A stretch of DNA of 64,000 nt from Leptospira semungkisensis (GTDB taxonomy: Bacteria; Spirochaetota; Leptospiria; Leptospirales; Leptospiraceae). Location of the stretch: the NCBI RefSeq assembly GCF_004770055.1, contig NZ_RQEP01000005.1:1302001-1366000 (forward strand). Reading direction: 5' to 3'. The notes under the pieces are model-generated. The model saw nothing but the letters and a program-made list of their open reading frames with translations, was not told the DNA's origin and searched no databases. Below, one piece after another: positions 8,547 through 16,909 of this stretch (its first letter is position 1; each line of letters begins with the position of its first letter). A program made the translations under genes and the position numbers.

Positions 8547-8692
8547 TGCTTCTTTCTAAACATTGTCAAGTTTAGGTGCAATCCGTTGTTATAGAATCAT
8601 GCAATTAGTTTTGCGAACTTAATCGCACGGTCCTTGGATAAAATTTTATAGAAAAATATTGAGTTCCATATATAAACAGAGCTTCATTATCG
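8547..8692 (+). repeat. Direct repeat copy 2 (~146 bp), pair with 7239-7383
   Basis: Second copy of the intergenic direct repeat, beginning 4 nt after the stop of the TPR gene. The two copies bracket about 1.16 kb carrying the 7395 lipoprotein and 7853 TPR genes. The 64 nt after it lead into the 8757 membrane-protein gene and are not repeated. Confidence 0.9.
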
Positions 8693-8756
8693 GTTTCGAC
8701 ACAAATCTGTGTGTTCGCCTGTTAGAAAGCAATATATATGAAACAAGGGAAATTGG

Positions 8757-9491
8757 ATGAAGTCACTCATTGATTTAGTCAATCAAATTAGAAGAAATAG
8801 ATTCGTATGGAAATTATGCATTTCACTCGTAGTTCTTTTGCCTTTAGCCACACTTATGGTTATAGCAGAAAAATTGGGAATGGGTGTTTGGGTTTATAGA
8901 AGTACCTCCGCAATTTTTGCATTAGTATCAATTTATATTCTTTTCTCGTTCTATCGGGTATTGTATGATCTGACTTCGGTTAACCAATATAAAACTGATA
9001 TATCCTTGTTCAGTTTCATTTGGCTGACTTTAAAATATCAAATCATCTTCGGATTAATCATTGTTTTGCTTTTTCTTCCTATATTATATTTATTTAATTA
9101 TTCTGGTTTCGGTGTGGCGGAATCTGCAGAAAAAATTGGAGGGATATCTTCAGTTTATGATAGTCCAATTTTCATAATATTTCGACAAATTGCAGAATTT
9201 TTCTTCCTTATGGGGTTTGTTATTGTAGTTGGGTCGAGAGCATTGGATTCAATTTCTGCAAAATTGAAAATTCTATTCTTCAATAAATCAACCATTATAA
9301 TTATGAGTATCGTAGTAGCTTTGAACATTTTGATTGAGCTCGGTAAACCGCTAATTTCTCCGAAACCTTCTGGTCCGCCATCTTTAGTCTATAACTTAAT
9401 CTTAATGACTGTATACGTCGGTTATATACTTTCTATATTGGCTCTGATTCGTGAATGGCAGAAGCTTTATTTTCAATCTATTTCGAACTAA
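8757..9491 (+). CDS. Multi-pass membrane protein, function unknown
   Basis: 244 residues with about five or six hydrophobic segments (near residues 18-38, 45-65, 92-115, 145-160, 178-195 and 215-235) and a basic N-terminus (NQIRRNRFVWK), consistent with an inner-membrane protein. ATG 8757 follows a purine-rich AAGGGAAA. No conserved polar motif that would suggest transport or catalysis stands out. It is AT-rich, with a 90-nt gap to another small membrane protein on the same strand. Confidence 0.55.
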   Translation: MKSLIDLVNQIRRNRFVWKLCISLVVLLPLATLMVIAEKLGMGVWVYRSTSAIFALVSIYILFSFYRVLYDLTSVNQYKTDISLFSFIWLTLKYQIIFGLIIVLLFLPILYLFNYSGFGVAESAEKIGGISSVYDSPIFIIFRQIAEFFFLMGFVIVVGSRALDSISAKLKILFFNKSTIIIMSIVVALNILIELGKPLISPKPSGPPSLVYNLILMTVYVGYILSILALIREWQKLYFQSISN

Positions 9492-9581
9492 ATCATTCAG
9501 GCCTTCGTATAGAGATCATTCAATTTCTATTGAAAGAAGAATCGTTTACAGTGTAATTAAATCTACAAGGACAAAGAACAA

Positions 9582-10064
9582 ATGAAACTCAAAGATTATA
9601 CTCTTCTAAGATCTATTTTAACTGCCGGCATGGCATTGTTCTGCTTAAGTTTACCTTTATGGGAGGAGCTGGATCAAACTGGGCTAATACTTTCCATTGT
9701 CATTGGGTTAGCTTTTGCGTTTTTTTCATATAGGATGTTTAAGAATCTCAAAAACATTAGAGAAGAAGAGCAGGCGTATGTTCCTCCTTTGGATGCAACG
9801 GTTGAAGAAAAAATTACATACTATAAGAAGATACTGTATTTGAGCGTCGTTATTTTTCCGTTACTTTCCATTATTATTATATTAGATCTAAATAGTCTTG
9901 AATCGGGGAGTGTGGAGTCTGTTCGGATTTGGGCCCCAGTTGCCTTTATGTATGAGCAATTTGGATATTGGGCTGCGATTCTGGCTGCTCCGATTTTAGG
10001 TATTCTTGTAATTTCCGGTTTGCTGAGAGTGATACGTTTGTTAAGATCTGAAAATAAAGTGTGA
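9582..10064 (+). CDS. Small membrane protein, function unknown
   Basis: 160 residues with four hydrophobic segments in two hairpins (about 12-28, 34-52, 85-105, 125-150). The polar loop between the pairs carries an acidic, helical segment (NIREEEQAYVPPLDATVEEKITYYKK). The ATG at 9582 is preceded by AAGGACAAAG, a weak ribosome-binding site. I do not recognise a family. It lies in a same-strand run of poorly conserved genes (8.7-11.5 kb). Confidence 0.55.
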   Translation: MKLKDYTLLRSILTAGMALFCLSLPLWEELDQTGLILSIVIGLAFAFFSYRMFKNLKNIREEEQAYVPPLDATVEEKITYYKKILYLSVVIFPLLSIIIILDLNSLESGSVESVRIWAPVAFMYEQFGYWAAILAAPILGILVISGLLRVIRLLRSENKV

Positions 10065-10115
10065 TATTTGCATATCTTGCACCTTATAAATTTAGGAGTC
10101 GGAAAACTCAAAATT

Positions 10116-10565
10116 ATGAGAAGAGTAATTCTCTTGTTATTAATTATTCATTACAGGTGCATAGATTTTGGCTTTGATACTGCCGACGTCATTAAAGCGA
10201 ATGAAGCGTATTCGAGAATTATTAATAGCGTTCTATTTAGGAATTATGAATGTAGATCGCTTGGTAACAGTTATCAAGGTACAACCTCGCCAGATGGTGT
10301 TCCTGGGATTGCTATGTGTAACTCTGATACTTTTGATCGAAACAAAGGCAAATACGTTTGGAGAAAAGCGGTCGATTCATGTGTTAACCTGATAACCTTT
10401 GTTTCTTGCCCACCGAATGGAAGTAATTTTGACGCTTGGGTTGCCCTTGTTCTTTCAGGTTGTAACTTTCAAGAAGCATTTTTCTTGAATACGTATAAAC
10501 CTTTACAGGGAAAGATTATTGGATTCCCAAATAGTTTATACGATTTTCAAGGAGATTGTTTATAG
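10116..10565 (+). CDS. Small exported Cys-containing protein, possible lipoprotein
   Basis: 149 residues from ATG 10116, which opens with MRRVILLLLIIHYRC: a basic start, a hydrophobic core and a Cys where a lipobox would end, although HYRC is a poor lipobox. The mature part has several paired Cys (residues in CRSLG, AMCNS, DSCVN, FVSCP, GCNFQ, GDCL), suggesting an exported disulfide-bonded protein. No family is recognised. The AGGAG at 10093-10097 is about 18 nt from this ATG, so the start is uncertain. The stop overlaps the possible first codons of the following hydrolase. Confidence 0.5.
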   Translation: MRRVILLLLIIHYRCIDFGFDTADVIKANEAYSRIINSVLFRNYECRSLGNSYQGTTSPDGVPGIAMCNSDTFDRNKGKYVWRKAVDSCVNLITFVSCPPNGSNFDAWVALVLSGCNFQEAFFLNTYKPLQGKIIGFPNSLYDFQGDCL

Positions 10566-10588
10566 TTTCCAGACTATACTTTTACTTT

Positions 10589-11542
10589 ATGCGTACACTG
10601 GCTTCTTGTATCGACTCTCTTGAAAAAATTCAACTTGGGGGCTGCGAGCAATGGATTTCGATTCGGTCAAGGCAGCCGGAAGGTCCGATTCTATTATTCT
10701 TGCATGGTGGTCCTGGCACGGCTCAAATTTTCTTTTCTAGAAAACCTCAGAGAGAGCTAGAACATCATTTTATTGTAGTCAACTGGGACCAAAGAGGCTC
10801 CGGTAAATCATATAATAAAAATATAAAGCAGTCTGAAATGACAATCGACACTTTTTTGCATGATACGCAAGAGTTGATCGAATATTTGACTAAGAGATTC
10901 AATAAAGAAAAGATCTTTCTAGTGGGACATTCTTGGGGCAGTATCCTGGGGATGAAACTGGCAGCATCAAGGCCGGATCTTATATTTGCTTATATTGGAA
11001 TTGGCCAAATAGTGGATATGAAAAAGGGGGAGATTGTATCCTATAATTATACTCTTCAACAAGCAATCAAATCCAATAACAATAAGGCGATCCAAGAGCT
11101 GAAACGAATCGGGTTGCCTCCTTATCCTGATTTAAACTCTGCGGGAATTCAAAGGAAATGGTTATCTATATTTAAAGGAACAATGCGAAAGGGAAATATT
11201 TACAAAACGATCTTGGCGAACATGACCTTATCCGATGTAAGTATTTCTTATATTTTAAAATTTGTTAAAGGGATCATGTTTTCATTGCAAAGTTTAGACA
11301 ATGAGCAAATGAATATTAATTTGATGCAGGAAGTTCCAAGGGTTACTGTACCGGTGTATTTCTGTGAAGGAAAATACGATTATACTGTTCCGTTTGAGCT
11401 AGCGGAAGAATATATAAAAGTATTGGAAGCTCCGCAAAAAAGGATCGTATGGTTCGACAATTCCGGTCACCTTCCGAATTTCGAGGAGCCGAAAAAGTTT
11501 AATGATTTTTGTATTTCATTATTAGGAAAAAATGAAGCTTAA
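10589..11542 (+). CDS. Alpha/beta hydrolase, proline iminopeptidase-like
   Basis: 317 residues from ATG 10589. The classical elements are present: oxyanion-hole motif HGGPG (residues 39-43), the DQRGSGKS motif (67-74) typical of prolyl aminopeptidase-type hydrolases, nucleophile elbow GHSWGS with Ser115, an acid in EGKYDYTVP and the catalytic His in NSGHLPNFEEP near the C-terminus. It is probably a cytosolic peptidase or esterase; the exact substrate is not predictable. A TTG at 10556 would add 11 residues but lies 1 nt from AGGAG (10550-10554), too close for that site to serve it, so the start remains uncertain. Confidence 0.85.
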   Translation: MRTLASCIDSLEKIQLGGCEQWISIRSRQPEGPILLFLHGGPGTAQIFFSRKPQRELEHHFIVVNWDQRGSGKSYNKNIKQSEMTIDTFLHDTQELIEYLTKRFNKEKIFLVGHSWGSILGMKLAASRPDLIFAYIGIGQIVDMKKGEIVSYNYTLQQAIKSNNNKAIQELKRIGLPPYPDLNSAGIQRKWLSIFKGTMRKGNIYKTILANMTLSDVSISYILKFVKGIMFSLQSLDNEQMNINLMQEVPRVTVPVYFCEGKYDYTVPFELAEEYIKVLEAPQKRIVWFDNSGHLPNFEEPKKFNDFCISLLGKNEA

Positions 11543-11624
11543 TCGAACGGGCAATCTCCGTAGTATTACCAGCAACTCGGTTAAACACTTCTAATAAACA
11601 AACTTTAATATTAGAGAACATTAT

Positions 11625-11975
11625 ATGGAGAAACAAAAAATCTTTGCAATGTCGTTTGCTAGTGTCTATCCGCTCTATCTTCAAAAAGCGGAGAGGAAAG
11701 GGCGTAGTAAGTCGGAAGTGGACCAGATTATTTTCTGGTTAACCGGTTACGATGCAAAATCATTAGAAGAACAATTAAGCAAGCGTACTAATTTCGAAGA
11801 ATTCTTCGAAAGCGCGCCACATATTAATGATAACGTTTCCCTGATAAAAGGGGTGGTCTGCGGAGTACGCGTAGAAGAAATTGAAGACGAACTGATGCGT
11901 AAGATTCGGTATCTGGACAAGTTAATTGATGAACTTGCGAAAGGCAAGTCTATGGATAAGATTCTGCGTAAATGA
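11625..11975 (+). CDS. DUF2200 family protein
   Basis: 116 residues matching the DUF2200 family over its full length: [38 protein letters not shown] at the start and [38 protein letters not shown] at the end, both typical of the family. It is a small helical cytosolic protein of unknown biochemical role, widespread in bacteria. Its last bases ATGA form the start of the next gene, a 4-nt overlap, so the two are translationally coupled. Confidence 0.9.
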   Translation: MEKQKIFAMSFASVYPLYLQKAERKGRSKSEVDQIIFWLTGYDAKSLEEQLSKRTNFEEFFESAPHINDNVSLIKGVVCGVRVEEIEDELMRKIRYLDKLIDELAKGKSMDKILRK

Positions 11976-12586
11976 AGTCCTCCTCCAAGCTCACAAAGAA
12001 TATAACTGAGACCGAGTTTGATAACGGATATTGGTATGCAGAAGAGATCAAGACCTTTGCAAAAGAGATAGGCATTGAGAATGTTCCTAAGTTACGAAAG
12101 GACGAATTAGAAAAGCTGATCAAACATTTTATACGCACCGGCCAAGTAACCAATTCTCAGAGAAAAAATTTAGTCAAAACCGGAGCAAAAGATTTTGAGT
12201 TGGGACTAACTCTTTCTATGCCGATCCGCAATTATACTAGCAATAAACAAACGAAGCAATTCTTGGAAAAAGAAGCTTTAAAGATCAACCCGAGCCTGAA
12301 GAAAAAATCTGGTGCGAGATATCGTTTGAACCGTTGGAGAGAGGAGCAGATTCAATCCGGTAAAAAGATCACTTATGGCGACCTTGTGAAGCAATACATA
12401 AAATTGAATGAAACTGAAGGTTCTTTCGAGAAGATACAATCGGTTCGCTATATTAATTTTCTTTCAGATTTTCTAAAGAGCGAAAAGGAAGCAACCAGAG
12501 ACCAGGCGCTCCAAGCCTGGAAGCAACTTAAGAAATTGGATATTCCTAAAGATTATAAATCTTGGAAGAAGCAATCTAAGAAATAG
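11972..12586 (+). CDS. SAP/HeH-like DNA-binding-type protein, coupled to DUF2200
   Basis: 204 residues, strongly basic (about a fifth Lys). Residues ~20-50 ([31 protein letters not shown]) have the two-helix SAP/HeH pattern, in which an amphipathic helix is followed by a Lys/Leu-rich helix; this fold usually binds DNA or RNA. The rest is helical, with a repeated basic motif, and ends KKQSKK. The ATG lies within the DUF2200 stop (ATGA). SAP-type assignment is by pattern only; the C-terminal part is unassigned. Confidence 0.6.
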   Translation: MKSSSKLTKNITETEFDNGYWYAEEIKTFAKEIGIENVPKLRKDELEKLIKHFIRTGQVTNSQRKNLVKTGAKDFELGLTLSMPIRNYTSNKQTKQFLEKEALKINPSLKKKSGARYRLNRWREEQIQSGKKITYGDLVKQYIKLNETEGSFEKIQSVRYINFLSDFLKSEKEATRDQALQAWKQLKKLDIPKDYKSWKKQSKK

Positions 12587-12662
12587 AATAGAATCATTTC
12601 AGTGCTAGATGCGTTTTAACTCCAATGCTATCCGTTTGCTATGACGAGTTAATGTTTTCTCT

Positions 12663-13919
12663 TTAGCTTTTTAAATAACCGTACAATCTAAAACTTCCTA
12701 GCACTAGTACTCCATCTCCTGGAAGCTCGTTTATCTTAGAAGAAATTTCATCTGAGGAAATCGCAAGAGATTCAAATCCTTTGGGAAGTAAGAATCCTGC
12801 TCCTTGCACAAAGTGTGTCTCCGTTCCGAAGCGTTTCGTAAGAGTAAGAATCTCTTCTCCCATTTTTTCTCCTTCTTTGTCGGGGAGAAAACCGGCAATC
12901 ACGGAGAATCGTTTCTTAGGAAAGAGAGACTCAAGTGAGTTTAAGGTTACTTTGACTGCATCCGGATTGTGTGCTGGATCATATACGATGAAAGGACTTT
13001 TAGAGACGATCTCTAAGCGTCCCGGTGGTAGATCTGGAATTTCCGATCCTTGGTTCGCCGGACTCGCGTCTGAGTTATCTTTGTTGGAAAGTAATTCTGA
13101 AGATGCATACGTTGATTTTTCTATTGCATGATCTTTTTCTAATATATTCGAATAGATCTGTTTTGTGATCAGATCTGCGAATTCTCGGTTATGTTCTAAA
13201 TACGGTTTTCCTAATGGAAGAGAAGGGAATAGATGCAATTGGATCTTTCGCTTCTCACATTCTTCCTTTAGGATAGGCAACAATTCTTCTCCGGGATGGA
13301 GGGCAAACACTTGCTTCGTTCTCTCAGATAAGATTCCTAGTTTTTCCTTTAGAATCAGATCTTTTGTGTTTCCTAAGACTGCTTTGTGATCTTCTCCTAT
13401 TGCACAGACGACTAAGATATCCGGTTCACATAGTTTGGTGGCATCCAATCTTCCCCCTAAGCCCGCCTCATAGATTTGGATGGAGACATCTTTTTTTTCA
13501 AAGAGAGAATAAGCCCCTAAAGTAAACCATTCAAACCAAGATAGAAAGGAGAGTTCTTCCTTTGTGCCTTGAGAGAATAGGATCTCCGAGACTTCTTGCA
13601 GATCCGCTTCGGTCACCGGATCGAATTTCGGGCCTAGGCGTATTCTTTCTTTTGGATCTAATAGATGAGGAGAAGTATAAAGCCCTGTAGAATAACCTAA
13701 TTTAGAGAATCGATATGCTAGAAAATGAGAAATGGACCCTTTGCCGTTCGTGCCAACAACGGAGATTCTAAGCCTAGGCTTTTTTCTTTCTCTCCAACCG
13801 TGAGAGTCCAATAGATTGCGAAACGGTTCTAAGGTATAATTCCCGAATACATTGAAATTTCGGGTCTTCTCCAAATTGGTCAGACTAGATCCGAATTCTA
13901 AGAAATCAGGAAATTGCAC
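12663..13919 (-). CDS. folC: Folylpolyglutamate synthase / dihydrofolate synthase
   Basis: 418 residues, GTG start at 13919. Mur-ligase-type enzyme that adds glutamate to folates (and often to dihydropteroate) using ATP. The P-loop VVGTNGKGSISHFLAYRF is at about residues 53-70, followed by the substrate region GLYTSPHLLDPKERIRLG. AGLGGRLDATKLCEPD and the ATP-site region GEDHKAVLGNTKDLILKEKLGI (residues ~148-190) are the FolC versions of the central-domain motifs. The C-terminal ligase domain has YDPAHNPDAVKVTLNSL. Length is normal. It follows aroE on the minus strand with a 69-nt gap, so the two may be co-transcribed. Confidence 0.93.
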   Translation of the reverse strand: MQFPDFLEFGSSLTNLEKTRNFNVFGNYTLEPFRNLLDSHGWRERKKPRLRISVVGTNGKGSISHFLAYRFSKLGYSTGLYTSPHLLDPKERIRLGPKFDPVTEADLQEVSEILFSQGTKEELSFLSWFEWFTLGAYSLFEKKDVSIQIYEAGLGGRLDATKLCEPDILVVCAIGEDHKAVLGNTKDLILKEKLGILSERTKQVFALHPGEELLPILKEECEKRKIQLHLFPSLPLGKPYLEHNREFADLITKQIYSNILEKDHAIEKSTYASSELLSNKDNSDASPANQGSEIPDLPPGRLEIVSKSPFIVYDPAHNPDAVKVTLNSLESLFPKKRFSVIAGFLPDKEGEKMGEEILTLTKRFGTETHFVQGAGFLLPKGFESLAISSDEISSKINELPGDGVLVLGSFRLYGYLKS

Positions 13920-13988
13920 GAAAAGCTTCCATTTTTATATGATCGATCTATTGTATTTCTTTATTATAAATTTAGAAACTAATTCGGT

Positions 13989-14855
13989 TTAAACGTAGCC
14001 TAAGCTTTTCAGCAGTCTCTCTCTTCCTTTTTGGATGAGTTCCGGGCTAAGTGAAACTCCAGTGAATAGCTTGAACTGTTCCACTGCTTGGTAGAGCAAC
14101 ATCTCTGTTCCAGGGATGATCTTTGCTCCCTTCTTCTTTGCAGCTAAGACTAAAGGTGTTTCTAAAGGATTGTACACTATATCAAAAACCACCTGTCCTT
14201 CTTGAAAGCAGTCTTCCGGTATTGCTGGACCAGGTTCCTTGCCCTTCATTCCAAGCGGTGTGGTATGAATAATGAGCGAGAACTCTGAAAAGTTTTTCTG
14301 CACTTCAACAAGGCTTTCGGATCTGAGTTTGGAAGAAGTTACCTTGGATAATAATTCTAATAATTCTCTGGATGTTTCTGAATTTCTTGCGGCGATCGTG
14401 AGATCTTGGACGTTTCCTTCTTTCAAAAGAGAGAAGGAGATCCCTCTTGCACTTCCTCCGCTTCCGAGTAAGAGCACTTTGCCTTGCAAAGACTTTGGAT
14501 ATTCTTCTAAGATCGCTCTGACTGCACCTTTTCCGTCCGTATTATACGCGCTAATCGATCCGTTTTCTAAGACCAATGTATTGCTCGCTTTGACTGCTTT
14601 GGATATTTCGTCGGTTTGATCGGCGAGTTGGAACGCGGCTTCCTTATGAGGAATGGTGACTGAGAGTCCTCTGACTCCGAATTTGCTTAAGGAAGAAAGT
14701 TCCTTTTTTTCCAGCGTATCCACTGGAAAAACCAGATACCCGCAATCTAAATTTAGATCTTCATACCAGGACGTATGTAGAACGGGGGACAAGGTATGTG
14801 AAAGTGGTTTTCCCACGATCCCGAAGTATTTTGAACTGTCTCGAAAGATTTTCAA
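13989..14855 (-). CDS. aroE: Shikimate dehydrogenase
   Basis: Reduces 3-dehydroshikimate to shikimate with NADPH in chorismate synthesis. Motifs in order: shikimate site GKPLSHTLSP, SVTIPHK with catalytic Lys, NTDGKG with catalytic Asp, the NADP-binding turn LLLGSGGSARGIS, TTPLGM and the C-terminal QAVEQFKLFTG. From the TTG at 14855 (start MKIFRDSSKYFGIVG) the protein has 288 residues, the usual AroE length. A GTG at 14969 or ATG at 14963 would add 36-38 residues with no family counterpart and overlap the divergent gene at 14923; the shorter form is preferred, but its ribosome-binding site is weak. Confidence 0.9.
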   Translation of the reverse strand: MKIFRDSSKYFGIVGKPLSHTLSPVLHTSWYEDLNLDCGYLVFPVDTLEKKELSSLSKFGVRGLSVTIPHKEAAFQLADQTDEISKAVKASNTLVLENGSISAYNTDGKGAVRAILEEYPKSLQGKVLLLGSGGSARGISFSLLKEGNVQDLTIAARNSETSRELLELLSKVTSSKLRSESLVEVQKNFSEFSLIIHTTPLGMKGKEPGPAIPEDCFQEGQVVFDIVYNPLETPLVLAAKKKGAKIIPGTEMLLYQAVEQFKLFTGVSLSPELIQKGRERLLKSLGYV

Positions 14856-14922
14856 CGCGTCCCGCTTCTTTTTTACTAAAATTCTCGACTTTATCCCAAA
14901 ACCCGGAAAACCTGTAAAGCAG

Positions 14923-15315
14923 ATGGGAATCCTGGCCTCGCTCAACGATTTTCTTCCTTTCATTGGCACTCAACCCTTTTTAGTCTTAGCGTCTTCATCG
15001 GGGTGGTGGACTACGTTCACTGATATCCTCTTTGTTTTATCTATCAGCGGTGGGTTGGCCTGGTATTTTTATTATTATAAGAGAAAAGATCTCTTAGGCG
15101 GCTATTGGGTTGCCTTCTTGGTGGCCTTGCTTGGCTCCTTGATCATTCTTTCTCTCTTCCAAGATCCTATTAGAGAAGTAGTATATTGGCTGATCTCTCC
15201 TAAGATCGGAATTTACCAAGTTGCAAATGTGAATTTGATCGCGGTGATCATCGGAGGATATTCAGTTCTCTATATCATGAACCGCATCAATCACAATAAA
15301 GAAAGAAGAGATTAA
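14923..15315 (+). CDS. Small membrane protein, function unknown
   Basis: 130 residues from ATG 14923 with three hydrophobic segments (about 28-50, 60-85 and 95-118), separated by a short basic loop (YYYKRKDLLGGY) and ending in a basic tail NRINHNKERRD. No family recognised. It is divergent from aroE: if aroE starts at 14855 the promoter space is 67 nt, whereas a longer aroE would overlap the 5' end of this gene. A terminator follows at 15357. Confidence 0.6.
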   Translation: MGILASLNDFLPFIGTQPFLVLASSSGWWTTFTDILFVLSISGGLAWYFYYYKRKDLLGGYWVAFLVALLGSLIILSLFQDPIREVVYWLISPKIGIYQVANVNLIAVIIGGYSVLYIMNRINHNKERRD

Positions 15316-15356
15316 ATTTCAATCCGGATCGTAAGTGGTCCGGCTTTATACAAAGA

Positions 15357-15389
15357 AGCAGAAGCGATTATATTCGTTTCTGCTTTTCT
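15357..15389 (+). terminator. Rho-independent terminator overlapping the end of the convergent glycosyltransferase gene
   Basis: Ten-base-pair stem AGCAGAAGCG / CGTTTCTGCT (one G-U pair), 8-nt loop ATTATATT, then a T-rich tail. The loop contains the stop codon of the minus-strand gene (15368-15370). Confidence 0.75.
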
Positions 15390-16144
15390 TTTTCTGCCAG
15401 GTTCATTTCAAAAATCTTGATATACTTTAAGAAATTATAATAGAACCCCATAATCGCGAGGATAAGCCCTCTGCGACCGTCCAAAAATCCGAATCTCACA
15501 AAGAACATCCAAAAGGATTTATATCCAGCTTCGAGCAAAGCCAGGAATAAGCCGGTGCGTTTTCCTTTTCCGAATTTCTCCGTGGCAGCTAGTTCTGAAT
15601 ACTTGTTTATGAAATTCACATGATCATGAAGATTTTTATAGGAATAATGCAATACGGGGCTTTTTAGTTTCTTCTTCTTTCCGGATAATTGTACGGCTTC
15701 GTGGACCTTTCCTCCCACGAATTTCCCTTTGGATTTTTGGAAGAGACGAACCCTATAATTAGGATACCATCCTCCGTGTCGGATCCATTTTCCCATGTAC
15801 ATGGTGAGTCTTGGGATCAGGAATCCATCTTCGTCAGGCTCTCCTTTTCGAAAGAGTGCCTGGATCTCTTCTTTCAATTCAGCGGACATTTCTTCGTCTG
15901 CATCTAAGGTTAAGATCCATGGAAATTGCGCGAGTGAGATAACGTGGTTCTTTTGGGAAACGTAGTCGTCGAATTTTCGTAGGACTACTTTTGCTCCCTT
16001 CTTCTTTGCTAGGATTTCGGTATTATCATGCGAGCCGGAGTCCAGCACTATGATCTCGCTTACGAAATCCAGAGAAGAAAGGCATCTCTCTATATTATCT
16101 TCTTCGTTTAAGGTGATGATGCAGGCTGAGATTGGTAAAGACAT
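15368..16144 (-). CDS. Glycosyltransferase family 2, WaaE/KdtX-like
   Basis: 258 residues. GT-A type enzyme: N-terminal nucleotide-binding strand SACIITLNEEDNIERCLSSL, then IIVLDSGSHDNTEILA, the DxD-type metal motif in LTLDADEEM (residues ~80-88) and the acceptor-side segment GGWYPNYRVRLFQKSKGKFVGGKVHEAV, characteristic of WaaE-like lipopolysaccharide core glucosyltransferases. The HYSYKNLHDHVNFINKYSELAA helix and a C-terminal amphipathic/hydrophobic region (LFLALLEAGYKSFWMFFVRFGFLDGRRG) suggest membrane association. It probably acts on LPS or a related envelope glycan. The start ATG directly abuts the stop of the upstream ATPase gene, so both are co-transcribed. Confidence 0.88.
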   Translation of the reverse strand: MSLPISACIITLNEEDNIERCLSSLDFVSEIIVLDSGSHDNTEILAKKKGAKVVLRKFDDYVSQKNHVISLAQFPWILTLDADEEMSAELKEEIQALFRKGEPDEDGFLIPRLTMYMGKWIRHGGWYPNYRVRLFQKSKGKFVGGKVHEAVQLSGKKKKLKSPVLHYSYKNLHDHVNFINKYSELAATEKFGKGKRTGLFLALLEAGYKSFWMFFVRFGFLDGRRGLILAIMGFYYNFLKYIKIFEMNLAEKEKQKRI

Positions 16145-16837
16145 CTATGCGGGAGAATAATCCTTGTCTCGTACCGACTTGAAATTAGGGGTCAAAGGAA
16201 TCTCCAATCTCGCTATCGTAGAATCCTTACGGATCAGGATTCGGAAATAAGAAGGATCAATCCCTTCTCCCTTTAGCATGATTAAAATGAGTGCGAGTCC
16301 GAGTCCTGCGCCTTCTGAATTATCTTCGTTATCCAAATAGAACTGAGCAATATCCGCGTACTGCATTCCCTTTTCTAATTTTTCTCTCAGGGATCTTTCT
16401 TCTTCGGCGGTAACTGGAGTGTTGTTCGTGACTTCGATCCGAATTCCATCCATGGAATAATCGAATGTGATCAGACAAAAGAAACCTTTCTTCTTGGATT
16501 TATGACCGTATTCTTCTGCCATTGCTTCGGAGAAAAGTTTTCTGTATTCCGAGATTCCTTTCTTATATTCCGTGAAATTTTCTAGGTCGTAGCCTTTTTC
16601 CTCGAAGTAGATCCTTTTTTGATTTGCCTTGCAGGCGTTGATTGATAATTCTTTTACGATAGTGTAAACGGTCGGAACGAGTGTCGGATAAGTAACCTTG
16701 TCCAAAATCAGCTCTATGGCTTGTTGGATATGTTCTTCGACGGATCTTGTGATCCTATGGGTCTTTAGAGACAGGATTTTTCCGTTCTCTACCGTAAGCC
16801 GGATATTGTCTGATATATCCCGGATTTCCTGACCCAT
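16145..16837 (-). CDS. GHKL ATPase-domain protein (histidine-kinase/anti-sigma type)
   Basis: 230-residue soluble protein with a GHKL (HATPase_c) fold but no phosphoacceptor domain. The N-box is KELSINACKANQKR (residues ~64-77), with the Asn in an unusual helix context. A long insertion (YDLENFTEYKKGISEYRKLFSEAMAEEYGHKSKKKG) precedes the G-boxes, where EGAGLGLALILIMLKGEGI gives the ATP-lid glycines. Candidates are an anti-sigma-factor kinase or a cyclic-nucleotide/response partner; the substrate is unknown. It is directly upstream of the glycosyltransferase (stop TAG followed by ATG). Confidence 0.75.
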   Translation of the reverse strand: MGQEIRDISDNIRLTVENGKILSLKTHRITRSVEEHIQQAIELILDKVTYPTLVPTVYTIVKELSINACKANQKRIYFEEKGYDLENFTEYKKGISEYRKLFSEAMAEEYGHKSKKKGFFCLITFDYSMDGIRIEVTNNTPVTAEEERSLREKLEKGMQYADIAQFYLDNEDNSEGAGLGLALILIMLKGEGIDPSYFRILIRKDSTIARLEIPLTPNFKSVRDKDYSPA

Positions 16838-16909
16838 TTAACCTTGAACTTTTCGGAACTCGATTTGTTTGTCAAGAGACTCATTTTAATAGGACTAAAA
16901 AAGGTCCGT

